Origin: Hydrogenophaga sp.
GTDB lineage: Bacteria > Pseudomonadota > Gammaproteobacteria > Burkholderiales > Burkholderiaceae_C
Length of the DNA: 48,968 bases
Reading direction: 5' to 3'
Assembly (NCBI GenBank): GCA_030653975.1
Contig: JAURYH010000022.1
Location: forward strand, 1-48,968
The notes under the pieces: generated by a model
What the model saw: the letters and a program-made list of their open reading frames with translations, nothing else
Database searches by the model: none
What the model was told of the DNA's origin: nothing
Program-made: the position numbers and the translations under genes
In this document: one piece after another, positions 8,180-16,513 of the stretch
Layout of the letters: the number at the start of each line of letters is the position of its first letter
How positions within the stretch are numbered: the stretch's first letter is position 1

Positions 8180-8806
8180 ATGGATGCCACCTCGCTCACC
8201 GTCTTTTTCAAGTCCACGCTGATCGGCCTGCTGATCGCCGCGCCCGTCGGCCCCATCGGTCTGCTGACCATGCAGCGCACGCTGGAACGCGGCCTGGCCG
8301 CTGGCCTGGCCACCGGCATGGGCGCGGCCGTGGCAGACGCTTTGTATGGCGCGATCGGGGCGTTTGGCGTCAGCTGGCTGATCCACACCCTGATGGAAGC
8401 CAAAACACCGCTGGCGCTGGGCGGTGGCGCGGTGCTGCTGGTGCTGGCCTGGCGCACCTGGCACGCGCCCGTGACCGACGCGGTCGCCCCGGCGCGCGAC
8501 GCCAGCGACCTGCTCGGTCTGGCGGCGGGCACCTTCGTGTTGACCCTGGCCAACCCGGCAACCATCGTCTCCTTCATCGCAGTGTTCGGTTCGCTCGGCG
8601 GCAGCCTGCAGACGGCGCCTTCGCCGTTGTGGATGGTGACCGGTGTGCTGGCGGGTTCTGCCGCCTGGTGGCTGCTGCTCACGGCGCTGATCGCGCACCA
8701 GCGGCACCGCTTCACACCGGCCTGGCGCAGTCGCATCAACCGCGGCTCGGCCGGGCTGCTGGCGGGGTTTGCGCTGTGGCAGTGGGCTTCGCTGGTCGCC
8801 CGGTGA
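8180..8806 (+). CDS. LysE/RhtB family amino-acid exporter
   Basis: A 208-residue inner-membrane protein with six hydrophobic helices, the family's usual size. The conserved opening GLLIAAPVGPIGLLTMQRTLERGLAAGLATGMGAAVADALYG (quoted in part: APVGPIGLLTMQRTLERG) is the LysE signature. Members export amino acids such as lysine, threonine or homoserine lactone, driven by proton motive force; the substrate here cannot be deduced. No regulator is adjacent. The gene is convergent with the yebC-like gene, with the inverted-repeat element at 8820-8918 between them. Confidence 0.87.
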   Translation: MDATSLTVFFKSTLIGLLIAAPVGPIGLLTMQRTLERGLAAGLATGMGAAVADALYGAIGAFGVSWLIHTLMEAKTPLALGGGAVLLVLAWRTWHAPVTDAVAPARDASDLLGLAAGTFVLTLANPATIVSFIAVFGSLGGSLQTAPSPLWMVTGVLAGSAAWWLLLTALIAHQRHRFTPAWRSRINRGSAGLLAGFALWQWASLVAR

Positions 8807-8819
8807 ACAGCGCCCCACA

Positions 8820-8918
8820 CCGGTTTGCATTCAAAGGGAGAACAAGGCGCGCAGCCGCAGACAGTGCTGTAGCACGGCAAGGCTGAGCAACGCAGTTATC
8901 GCTTTGAAGGCAAATCGG
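8820..8918. repeat. 99-bp intergenic element with 17-bp inverted ends
   Basis: CCGGTTTGCATTCAAAG (8820-8836) and CTTTGAAGGCAAATCGG (8902-8918) are inverted repeats matching at 15 of 17 positions. Between them lies a smaller hairpin GTGCT-gt-AGCAC (in ...GACAGTGCTGTAGCACGG). The element fills almost the whole gap between two convergent genes. It could act as a bidirectional terminator or be a MITE/REP-like mobile repeat; copies elsewhere cannot be tested here. Confidence 0.6.
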
Positions 8919-8920
8919 TG

Positions 8921-9634
8921 TCAGCCGCCGAGACCAGCGAAGACGTTCTGCACATCTTCGTTGTCGTCCAGCGCGGCCAGGAAGGCTTCCACTTCTTCCA
9001 GCGCCTCGGCGCTCAGGCTCGCGGGGTCGATGGGGTTCTTGGGCTTGTAGCCCAGCTTGGTGGACAGCACAGTGAAGCCGTGCGCGGGCAGCGCGCGGCT
9101 CACGAGATCGAGGTCGGTGGGATCGGTGAGGAACACCGTGACGCCCTCTTCGTCGGCGGGCTCGAAGTCCTGCGCACCGGCTTCGATGGCGGCCATCTCG
9201 GCGTCGGCGTCTTTCGCAGAAGGTTCGGCTTCGATGATGCCGACATGGTCAAAGTCCCAGGACACCGAGCCGCTGGTGCCGAGCTGGCCCTTGCGGAACA
9301 GCACACGCATGTCGGAGGCGGCGCGGTTCACGTTGTCGGTCAGGCACTCCACCATCACCGGCACGCGGTGTGGCGCGAAGCCTTCATAGATCACGTGTTC
9401 GAAGTGCACCGACTCACCGGTGAGGCCGGCGCCCTTCTTGATGGCGCGGTCCAGCGTGTCCTTGGGCATGGAGACCTTGCGCGCCTGCTCCACCACCAGG
9501 CGCAACCGCGAGTTGGCCGCCGGATCGGCCCCGTGGCGCGCGGCGATCATGATGTCCTTGGCGAGTTTGCCGAAAAGGCGACCCTTGGCGTTGGCGGCCA
9601 GATCTTTGTGTTTTGCTTTCCACTGCGCGCCCAT
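8921..9634 (-). CDS. YebC/PmpR family transcriptional regulator
   Basis: A 237-residue protein matching the YebC family over its whole length: [28 protein letters not shown] at the N-terminus, then [26 protein letters not shown] and VIYEGFAP. Family members were described as DNA-binding regulators (PmpR controls quorum sensing in Pseudomonas), and more recent work links the family to rescue of ribosomes at difficult motifs, so the exact role is open. The W at residue 5 and the missing GHSKW motif make it a YeeN-type paralogue rather than canonical YebC. It is monocistronic and precedes the restriction operon terminator. Confidence 0.9.
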   Translation of the reverse strand: MGAQWKAKHKDLAANAKGRLFGKLAKDIMIAARHGADPAANSRLRLVVEQARKVSMPKDTLDRAIKKGAGLTGESVHFEHVIYEGFAPHRVPVMVECLTDNVNRAASDMRVLFRKGQLGTSGSVSWDFDHVGIIEAEPSAKDADAEMAAIEAGAQDFEPADEEGVTVFLTDPTDLDLVSRALPAHGFTVLSTKLGYKPKNPIDPASLSAEALEEVEAFLAALDDNEDVQNVFAGLGG

Positions 9635-9660
9635 GGGAGTTCCTTGTGTTGTGGCTGACG

Positions 9661-9685
9661 GGGGTCCACGAGTTTAGTGGACCCC
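9661..9685 (-). terminator. Stem-loop downstream of hsdR
   Basis: GGGGTCCAC (9661-9669) and GTGGACCCC (9677-9685) form a perfect 9-bp stem with a 7-nt loop, 5 bp after the hsdR stop codon. There is no T-run, so it is either a rho-assisted terminator or an mRNA 3'-end stabiliser. It also marks the edge of the restriction-modification block. Confidence 0.55.
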
Positions 9686-9689
9686 GGGT

Positions 9690-12041
9690 TCAGATCCTTG
9701 CGTACAGCAAGCGCTGAAAACCGACGAAGGTGCTGCGAATCTGCTCGGGTGAGCCCAGGTCGGTGGCCGCATCGGCCAGCGCATTGTGGTAGCGCAGGCG
9801 CAGCAGGGGCGTGAGCTTCTCAGGCGCCAGCTCGTCCACACCCTGGCTCACGTACTGCCCCAACACGAACTCGATGAAGGCCTGCTGCTTGAAGCCGTAT
9901 GTGCCGCTCGCGCGGGCCTTGGCCTGCGCGGCGCGCTCCGAGCGGGTGTGGGTCGGTAGCGCAAACGCCACGTAGGCCAGCACATCAAACAGGTCGCTCT
10001 TCTCGGCATTGATCACACGCTGCATTTCTGCCAACGGTTCGCGCCCGAAGCCTTTTTCGGCCAGCGCATTCAGCAAGCCCTTGCGCGTGCTCGGGTCGGC
10101 CCAGATTCCGCGCAACTCGTCTTCGTTCTTGAAGAACTCAGGCAAGGCACCAAACAGGCTTTCCAGAAACTGCGCGGGCGACAGCGGCTTGCCGTCCGGC
10201 CCCCAGAACGTGGTGACCGACATGTGCTGGATCTGCCGCGCCTTGCCGTCGGCCAGCTGGATCACCAGCCGCTCGGGCCTGGGTTCCGGCAAGGGTCCCG
10301 GCCCCACCGGCGGCGGACCGCCCTCGGGCCCACGCCGCACGGGTCGGGGCCCGGGCACCTCGGGCTCGATCGGCTCGCCATCCCACTCCGGGTCACTGAA
10401 CAGGTGGTGCGCCTTCACGAAGTCGAGGATGGTGAAGTAGTCCTTGCCGTCATACAGCCGCGTGCCCCGACCGATGATCTGCTTGAACTCGATCATCGAG
10501 TTCACCGGCCGCATCAGCACGATGTTGCGCACATTGCGCGCGTCCACGCCGGTCGAGAGTTTTTGCGAGGTGGTGAGCACCGTCGGAATGGTCCTCTCGT
10601 TGTCCTGAAAGTCGCGCAGGTGCTGCTCGCCCAAAGCGCCGTCGTTGGCGGTCACGCGGGCGCAGTACAGCGGGTTGGTGCTGGTGGCGTGCTGGTTGAT
10701 CAGATCGCGCACCAGCGCCGCGTGCGCCTGTGTGGCGCAAAACACCATGGTCTTCTCACGCTGGTCGATCATGCCCAGCAGCAGCTTCACGCGGTGCGCC
10801 TCGCGGTCCTTGATCTCGATGACGCGGTTGAAGTCCCGCTCTTCGTAGCGCCGGCCCTGCTCCACCTGGCCCATCAACACCTCGTCGTCAGCGGTGTAGA
10901 CGTACTCGTCCATCGTGGTGGCGATCTGCTTGACACGGAACGGCGTCAAGAAACCGTCGTTAATGCCGTCCTTCAGCGAATACACAAACACCGGTTCACC
11001 GAAGTAGGCGTAGGTGTCGGTGTTCAGGGTGCGCTTGGGCGTGGCCGTCAACCCCAGCTGCACCGCCGGGCAGAAGTGGGTGAGGATGTCGCGCCAGGTG
11101 CTTTCGTCGTTGGCGCCGCCCCGATGGCACTCGTCGATGACGATCAGGTCAAAGAAGTCGGGCGGGTAATCGCCAAAGTACGGCGTGCCCCCCGGCCCGC
11201 TCATGAAGGTCTGGAAGATGGTGAAGAAGATGCTGCCATTGGTCGGCACGCGACCTCGCCGCCTGATCTCGTCCGGCGCGATGCGCACCAGCGCGTCGTC
11301 CGGGAACGCCGAGAACGCGTTGTAGGCCTGGTCGGCCAGGATGTTGCGGTCCGCCAGAAACAGGATGCGCGGGCGCCGCGTGCCCAGCTCTTCAGGCTTC
11401 GCATCGGTCCGGCGCCAGTCGCTCAGGTTCCAGCGCGCCTGGTACAGCTTCCACGCCAGTTGGAACGCAATGAAGGTCTTGCCCGTGCCGGTGGCCAGCG
11501 TCAGCAGCACGCGGTCGCGCCCCTCGCCCACGGCCTCCAGCACGCGCTGGATCGCGATGTCCTGGTAGTAGCGGCCCTGCCAGGTGCCGCCCTTGTCTTC
11601 AAACGGCACGGCTGCGAACCGCTCACGCCATGCCGTGGCCGAGGCGTTCTGCACCGCATAGGTCTGCGCCCACAGTTCGCCCGGGCTGGGAAAGGTGGGC
11701 ACGTCGCCCTCAACACCTGCCGCCGTGTCCATGCGGTAGATGCTCTGGCCATTGGTGGCAAATGCAAAACGCAGCGCCAGCTTCAGTGCGTAGCTTTTGG
11801 CCTGCGCCACGCCTTCGGCGCACGGCTTGCCCCAGGCCTTGGCCTCCACCACCGCGAGCTTGGTGTTGCGGTAGACCAGCACGTAGTCCGCCACCTCGGC
11901 GCGCGCCCGCTGGCCGGCGCCCTGCAGGCGGCCCGCCGTGATGCCGTGCTCGCGCAGCACGCGGCTGCCCTCCACCACACCCCAGCCTGCGGCCTTGAGC
12001 GCAGGGTCGATGTGTTCGGCCCGGGTTTCGGCTTCGTTCAT
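9690..12041 (-). CDS. hsdR: Type I restriction enzyme R subunit (HsdR)
   Basis: A 783-residue translocase/nuclease that cuts unmodified DNA after ATP-driven translocation with HsdM and HsdS. The N-terminal PD-(D/E)xK nuclease has D52 and E66-A-K68 (VVEAKAW). The helicase part has Walker A ATGTGKT (183-189), the DEAD-type box DECH (303-306), and helicase-C motifs including TGVDARN and the QIIGRGTR region. The C-terminal EcoEI_R-like domain follows a proline-rich linker (around 555-590). The protein is shorter than EcoKI HsdR, as common for this lineage. ATG 12041 overlaps the stop of the upstream bro gene by ATGA. It is the last gene of the operon hsdM-hsdS-bro-hsdR; all catalytic motifs look intact. 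Confidence 0.95.
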   Translation of the reverse strand: MNEAETRAEHIDPALKAAGWGVVEGSRVLREHGITAGRLQGAGQRARAEVADYVLVYRNTKLAVVEAKAWGKPCAEGVAQAKSYALKLALRFAFATNGQSIYRMDTAAGVEGDVPTFPSPGELWAQTYAVQNASATAWRERFAAVPFEDKGGTWQGRYYQDIAIQRVLEAVGEGRDRVLLTLATGTGKTFIAFQLAWKLYQARWNLSDWRRTDAKPEELGTRRPRILFLADRNILADQAYNAFSAFPDDALVRIAPDEIRRRGRVPTNGSIFFTIFQTFMSGPGGTPYFGDYPPDFFDLIVIDECHRGGANDESTWRDILTHFCPAVQLGLTATPKRTLNTDTYAYFGEPVFVYSLKDGINDGFLTPFRVKQIATTMDEYVYTADDEVLMGQVEQGRRYEERDFNRVIEIKDREAHRVKLLLGMIDQREKTMVFCATQAHAALVRDLINQHATSTNPLYCARVTANDGALGEQHLRDFQDNERTIPTVLTTSQKLSTGVDARNVRNIVLMRPVNSMIEFKQIIGRGTRLYDGKDYFTILDFVKAHHLFSDPEWDGEPIEPEVPGPRPVRRGPEGGPPPVGPGPLPEPRPERLVIQLADGKARQIQHMSVTTFWGPDGKPLSPAQFLESLFGALPEFFKNEDELRGIWADPSTRKGLLNALAEKGFGREPLAEMQRVINAEKSDLFDVLAYVAFALPTHTRSERAAQAKARASGTYGFKQQAFIEFVLGQYVSQGVDELAPEKLTPLLRLRYHNALADAATDLGSPEQIRSTFVGFQRLLYARI

Positions 12042-12934
12042 GAGGCCTTACCCGGTTTGCGCTTGACAGCAAGCTTGGCCGCCGCTTTGGCAGTGGTTTT
12101 TGGCAGAGCCTTGGACGCACGCGGCGGCGCTAGGTAGTTCTCACCCGTCACCACCGAGCGTCCGGTCTGGTCTTCCAGCTGCCGGCGCGCCTGTTTGGCG
12201 ATGCGACCGCCCACCACGGCGGCGCCTTGGTTTTCTTTCAACCCGGTGGCCTGCTGCGTTTCGGCCACCTGGCGGGTAGACAGCTCGGCCAGCGCGGTGA
12301 AGATCAGCTCCGCCTCGCTCATGTGGTCGCGCAGGTTGTGCGTCTTCAGGCCCTTGAGCGCCTTGTGCTCCTGCACGTTCACACCCGCCCACTCCTGGTG
12401 AATGATGTTGGTGAGTATGGCGAACTCCTGCCCGCTCTTGACGCCGTGCTCCGTCCAGTAGTCGGTCAGCTTGTTGCGGGTTTCCTGGCCCGTCATGCGC
12501 TGCTGAATCCACTTGTCGCTGCGGCCGTGTTGTTGCCAGGTCTCGCGAGCGCGGTCGAGCGAAAGCGCCGGGTCGGCCATCTCCTGCATGCGCTCGTGGC
12601 CCACCTTGGCCAGCCAGAGCTTGATCGGCTCGGCCTTGGGGCTGGGCACCGATTGCACCAGCCGCAGCAGGGTCTGGGCGGTGGCCACGTCGGTAAGGCG
12701 CTGCTTTCCGTCCGGGGCTTTCAGCTTCAACTGGTGACAGCTTGTCACCACTTCACTGCCCTCCTTGGCCAACCGGCGCTTGAGCTGGTTCCAGTACTTG
12801 CGGGCGGTCAAGTCATTGGCTTGCTGCGTCAGCACCTGCACCACATCAATCACCGAAAACCACCAGGTCTCGGTGGCTTCGTCGTAGACCCGGCGAATGG
12901 ACTGGCCGTCAAAGCTGGCGGGGAAGATTCTCAT
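12038..12934 (-). CDS. Bro-N domain protein (DinD/BRO-like) inside the restriction operon
   Basis: A 298-residue protein. Residues 3-105 form a Bro-N domain (RRVYDEATETWWFSVIDVVQVLTQQANDLTARKYW...), a DNA-binding module found in phage antirepressors and in DinD-like proteins. The remainder resembles the DinD-like C-terminal part (GHERMQEMADPALSLDRARETW, LTNIIHQEWAGVNVQEHK) and ends in a basic, alanine-rich tail (KTTAKAAAKLAVKRKPGK). I prefer ATG 12934, preceded by AGGAGG seven bases upstream. It is coupled to hsdR by a 4-bp overlap, so it is a regular operon member. E. coli DinD inhibits RecA strand exchange; a role here in damping restriction damage or regulating the system is only an inference. 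Confidence 0.8.
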   Translation of the reverse strand: MRIFPASFDGQSIRRVYDEATETWWFSVIDVVQVLTQQANDLTARKYWNQLKRRLAKEGSEVVTSCHQLKLKAPDGKQRLTDVATAQTLLRLVQSVPSPKAEPIKLWLAKVGHERMQEMADPALSLDRARETWQQHGRSDKWIQQRMTGQETRNKLTDYWTEHGVKSGQEFAILTNIIHQEWAGVNVQEHKALKGLKTHNLRDHMSEAELIFTALAELSTRQVAETQQATGLKENQGAAVVGGRIAKQARRQLEDQTGRSVVTGENYLAPPRASKALPKTTAKAAAKLAVKRKPGKAS

Positions 12935-12996
12935 GAGCACACCTCCTGAAGCGACAACCTGTTCATGATGATCTGGTCTGCATGAATAACCCGGCT

Positions 12997-14835
12997 CTAC
13001 AACAACCGTTGCTGCCCACCGACGTACTTGGCCGTGCCATCGGGAACGAGCCCTTGCTGACGGATCAGCTCAATGGCCCGTTGGAACTTGTGTACCGGAA
13101 TCTTGAGTTTGTCCGGGTGCCAGCCTTCCCTGGCGGCCGAAATGATCGCGTCGTCCGTCACGTCCGCCCCATCGATCAGCAGGTTGTTCCATGCGGCATG
13201 GACGGTGGCAAAAACCTCGGCCTCTTCCGTGTCCATGGGCACCAGAAGGTCGATCACCCGTTCCAGTGGTTGCAGATAGGGGCCGAGCGCCTGGCGGGCT
13301 TTTGACAGGTGTTCATCAAATGCGCTGAGCTTTCTGAACTCGTAGCCTTCGCCCCGTTTGGCCATCTCAAAGAAGTGGTGCGCTCTTGCCCACTCTTCGG
13401 CCTTGAGCATGTGCTGAAAGTCATTCGGACCAGCGGCATCCCGCATCGGCTGGCGACCGAGGTCGATCTTCCCGATGGACTCGACCAGGTGAAGCAGCTT
13501 CTGTTCCTTCACGTGGCCGAACGTCTTCTCCCTCCTCTGCCGTTCGTGCCGCACCTGAGCCAGCGCGATGACGTTGGCTGCGAATTCGGGCGTTGTCGTT
13601 GCAGGTACCGATTGCAGGACTGGTCTCGCTTGTTTGGTCGCCGTCAGCTGACCAGTGAACGCTTGGTGCAGCAGGGATTTTTTGAGTTCGTCGAGGGCGG
13701 CGAGCTTGCGCTGGTAGATGGCGACCAACCGATCCTCAATCTCGAAGAGTTCATTCACGCGATCAACGACGCGGCGCTGTTGGTCAATCGATGGCACCCC
13801 GGCAATCTTGAATGCTCTGATGTCTTTCATATTGATGTGCTGGACCGTCGCGCCGCGCGAATGAGCCAACAGCCGCCGCTGACTGTTTTGGCGCAGAAGA
13901 AGTTGCGCCAAGTAATCAGGTTCAAGAACCGACTTTCTGGGCCGGATAAGAACTGTCCTCTGCCCCAGACAAACTTTCAAGCCAACAGGAACCACGGCCA
14001 CATTGCCCGCAGGAGCCTCGCGGGCCAAGATGAGATCACCGCCTTGCGGCTCAGCGCGAGCGGTCCACTCTTTGTAGGTCGCCTCTGACACACGATAAAC
14101 GCCATCAAGCAACAGTCGGCCCTTCCCGATATTCGGCGTCCGAATGGACGGAATTCCGCTTTCTTGCGTCGGGGCCGTCTTGTGCTCGCAATCGACGATC
14201 AACTCGCAAAGGGAATCCAAAGATGGAGCGGCGTCACTGACGATGGAGTCTTCGGGAAACAGTGCTTGCATCAACTCTTCACAAAGCTCGCGGGCGTTCT
14301 GCAGGTTCTTCTCAGCGTTGGCCTTGGCGATGGCGATGCCCTCGAAGGCTTCGTCGAGGATCGCAACGATGCGCTGCTGCTCGGACAGCGGCGGAAACGA
14401 GAGTGGCTGTGAACGAACTTCGGCGTCAGTGACGGCTGGATAGCTCGCACCCTTCTGGAGACTCTCCATCGCGCCCATAAACTGCTCGGTGAAGAGCGAG
14501 TAGAAGAGGAAACGATGGTCGATTTCGTTGCTCGGCCGGAGAACAAAATAGCCTGTGCTGCAGACTTGGCCGTCCAATTCTGGCGATATGACCGCAATCC
14601 GTTTCAGGGTTGGTCGGATTGTCGCAAGAAGTACGTCGCCGGAGCGAACACGGCGGCGCGCCCGGCTCGGCGCATCCCTTCCTTTCAATCGCTGCGTAGC
14701 CTCAACCGCATAGGTCTCGTTCGACACGCTTGAGACATCGATGTAGTCGAACTCGTCATCAGGAAACTGTGCTGGGTTCACCGTCTCGGTCTTTTGCAGC
14801 ACCTCTCCGAGGGGCTTGATTCTCCAGCCAGTCAT
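12997..14835 (-). CDS. hsdS: Type I restriction specificity subunit (HsdS) with long C-terminal extension
   Basis: A 612-residue specificity subunit. Two target-recognition domains (about 1-190 and 205-395) alternate with helical repeats (PPLSEQQRIVAILDEAFEGI near 150; PSIDQQRRVVDRVNELFEI near 345), each TRD reading half of the bipartite DNA site. Conventional HsdS proteins end near residue 410; this one continues for about 200 residues (QKLLHLVESIGKIDLGRQP, DAAGPNDFQHMLKAEEWAR, then a charged helical end). The ATG at 14835 overlaps the hsdM stop as TGATG; a GTG at 14838 is an alternative. The extension is known from other HsdS annotations but has no function I can name. Both TRDs appear intact; the recognition sequence cannot be predicted. 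Confidence 0.92.
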   Translation of the reverse strand: MTGWRIKPLGEVLQKTETVNPAQFPDDEFDYIDVSSVSNETYAVEATQRLKGRDAPSRARRRVRSGDVLLATIRPTLKRIAVISPELDGQVCSTGYFVLRPSNEIDHRFLFYSLFTEQFMGAMESLQKGASYPAVTDAEVRSQPLSFPPLSEQQRIVAILDEAFEGIAIAKANAEKNLQNARELCEELMQALFPEDSIVSDAAPSLDSLCELIVDCEHKTAPTQESGIPSIRTPNIGKGRLLLDGVYRVSEATYKEWTARAEPQGGDLILAREAPAGNVAVVPVGLKVCLGQRTVLIRPRKSVLEPDYLAQLLLRQNSQRRLLAHSRGATVQHINMKDIRAFKIAGVPSIDQQRRVVDRVNELFEIEDRLVAIYQRKLAALDELKKSLLHQAFTGQLTATKQARPVLQSVPATTTPEFAANVIALAQVRHERQRREKTFGHVKEQKLLHLVESIGKIDLGRQPMRDAAGPNDFQHMLKAEEWARAHHFFEMAKRGEGYEFRKLSAFDEHLSKARQALGPYLQPLERVIDLLVPMDTEEAEVFATVHAAWNNLLIDGADVTDDAIISAAREGWHPDKLKIPVHKFQRAIELIRQQGLVPDGTAKYVGGQQRLL

Positions 14836-16289
14836 CACGCCACCAACCCCCGAATCACCGCCAGCACCTCAGCACTCTCCGCATCCAGCGCCGCGATCTC
14901 ATCCAGTATTTCCGAAGGGGTGCGCAGCGCCACCACCTCGCCACCATCCGGATTCTTCACCGAAAGGTCCCAGGTGCTGGCATCCAGGCCCGCCACGTCC
15001 ACGCTCCAGCTCTTGGCTGTGGTCGCCGCCGTGGCCTGCAGCGTCACGAACTCCACCAGATCCGCGTCGTTCAGCGGGTTGGTCTTGCCCAAGTTGCGGC
15101 CAGGATCGAGCTGGTAGTACCAGACGCTCTGTGTGGCCTCGCCCTTGGTGAAGAACAACACCACGGTCTTGACGCCCGCGCCCTGGAAGGTGCCGCCCGG
15201 GCAGTCGAGCACGGTGTGCAGATTGCAGCTTTCCAGCAGCAGCTTGCGCAGGCTGACACTGGCGTTGTCGGTGTTGCTGAGGAAGGTGTTCTTGATGACG
15301 ATGGCCGCCCGGCCGCCGGCCTTCAGGCTCTTGATGAAGTGCTGCATGAACAGAAAGGCGGTTTCCCCGGTCTTGATGGGGAAGTTCTGCTGCACCTCTT
15401 TGCGCTCTTTGCCGCCGAAAGGCGGGTTGGCCAGGATCACATCAAAGCGATCCCGTTCCTGGATGTCGTTGACGTTTTCGCCCAGCGTGTTGGTGTGAAC
15501 GATGTTGGGCGCCTCGATGCCGTGCAGGATCATGTTCATGATCCCGATCACGTAGGCCAGGCTCTTCTTTTCCTTGCCGTAGAAGGTGCGCTTCTGCAGC
15601 GTTTCCAGGTCGTCGGCTTTGGTGGCCAACGGGGCCAGGTGGTCGTAGGCTTCGCACAAGAAGCCTGCCGATCCGCAAGCGCCGTCGTAGATGCGTTCGC
15701 CGATATTCGGGTTGAGCACCCGGATCATGGCGCGGATGAGCGGGCGCGGGGTGTAGTACTCGCCGCCGTTGCGCCCGGCGTTGCCCATGTTTTTGATCTT
15801 GGCTTCGTAGAGGTGCGAGAGCTCGTGCTTTTCGGCCTGCGAGCCGAAACGCAGTTCGTCCACGAGATCGATCACGTCGCGCAGGTTGTAGCCGCTCTGG
15901 ACCTTGTTCTTGATCTCGCTGAAGACCTCGCCGATCTTGTATTCGATGGTCTGCGGGCCGGTGGCGCGCTGCTTGAAACCGGCGAGGTAGGGGAAGAGCC
16001 GGGTGTTGACCATCTCGCGCAGGTCGTCGCCGGTGGACGCGGCGTTGTGGTCGATCTGGCCGTTGGCGCCTCTGGGTGCGGCCCACCGTGCCCAGCGAAA
16101 GGGCTCGGCGAGGATGAAGCTGTAGGGTTTGCCTTCGAGCGCGGCTTCCATAGCCTTGTCGGCCTCCAGCGCGTCGAGGTATTTCAGGAAGAGCAGCCAG
16201 CTCGACTGCTCGGTGTAGTCCAGCTCGCTGGTGCAGCCTGCGTCTTTATGCAGGATGTCGTCGATGTTCTTGAAGGTTTGCTCAAACAT
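14835..16289 (-). CDS. hsdM: Type I restriction modification methyltransferase subunit (HsdM)
   Basis: A 484-residue N6-adenine methyltransferase. An N-terminal helical HsdM_N domain (about 1-135) is followed by the SAM-binding catalytic domain: GGEYYTPRPLIRAM (176-189), the SAM motif IYDGACGSAGFL (200-211) and catalytic NPPF (288-291). With HsdS it methylates the recognition site and protects host DNA. I chose ATG 16289 (MFEQTFKNIDDIL), the start of the conserved domain; the open frame upstream is not protein-like. It opens the operon, so the promoter should lie in 16290-16430. No inactivating change seen. Confidence 0.95.
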   Translation of the reverse strand: MFEQTFKNIDDILHKDAGCTSELDYTEQSSWLLFLKYLDALEADKAMEAALEGKPYSFILAEPFRWARWAAPRGANGQIDHNAASTGDDLREMVNTRLFPYLAGFKQRATGPQTIEYKIGEVFSEIKNKVQSGYNLRDVIDLVDELRFGSQAEKHELSHLYEAKIKNMGNAGRNGGEYYTPRPLIRAMIRVLNPNIGERIYDGACGSAGFLCEAYDHLAPLATKADDLETLQKRTFYGKEKKSLAYVIGIMNMILHGIEAPNIVHTNTLGENVNDIQERDRFDVILANPPFGGKERKEVQQNFPIKTGETAFLFMQHFIKSLKAGGRAAIVIKNTFLSNTDNASVSLRKLLLESCNLHTVLDCPGGTFQGAGVKTVVLFFTKGEATQSVWYYQLDPGRNLGKTNPLNDADLVEFVTLQATAATTAKSWSVDVAGLDASTWDLSVKNPDGGEVVALRTPSEILDEIAALDAESAEVLAVIRGLVA

Positions 16290-16438
16290 GCCCTGGGGTT
16301 TCCGGTGCAGCGCGGGGAGAAGGCGCTTTGGCCACAAGGTTACACGAGCAGCCAGCGCCGGCTGTTCTACGAGCGGGACCGGCTGTCGCCGCAGTTCGGC
16401 CGCCCTGGGCCAGGTCTTGCTACCGCCCGGCTGCAACG

Positions 16439-16513
16439 CAACGACTGCGCCACGAAATCCACGATCGCGCGCGTCCGCGCCGCCAGCCCGCGCCGCTGCA
16501 CGGCCTCAGGAAA
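16439..16513 (-). pseudogene. Possible C-terminal remnant of a LysR-type regulator
   Basis: Minus-strand codons from 16513 read FPEAVQRRGLAARTRAIVDF and continue VAQSL, which resembles the terminal helix of LysR-family regulators (R.LVDFLA..L). The frame has no start of its own and overlaps the end of the neighbouring gene at 16506. It lies at the upstream edge of the restriction operon, so it may be debris from the event that brought the operon in. The match is short. Confidence 0.3.

Noticed and set aside
7412..8830. Long minus-strand open frame opposite the DUF3047 and LysE genes
   Set aside because: The composition is that of a GC-rich shadow and both genes on the other strand have clear signatures.
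10224..12137. Long plus-strand open frame opposite hsdR
   Set aside because: HsdR has all catalytic motifs on the minus strand; the antisense translation is low-complexity and domain-free.
16290..16436. N-terminal extension of HsdM
   Set aside because: The 49 added residues are not HsdM-like; the conserved domain starts at ATG 16289.
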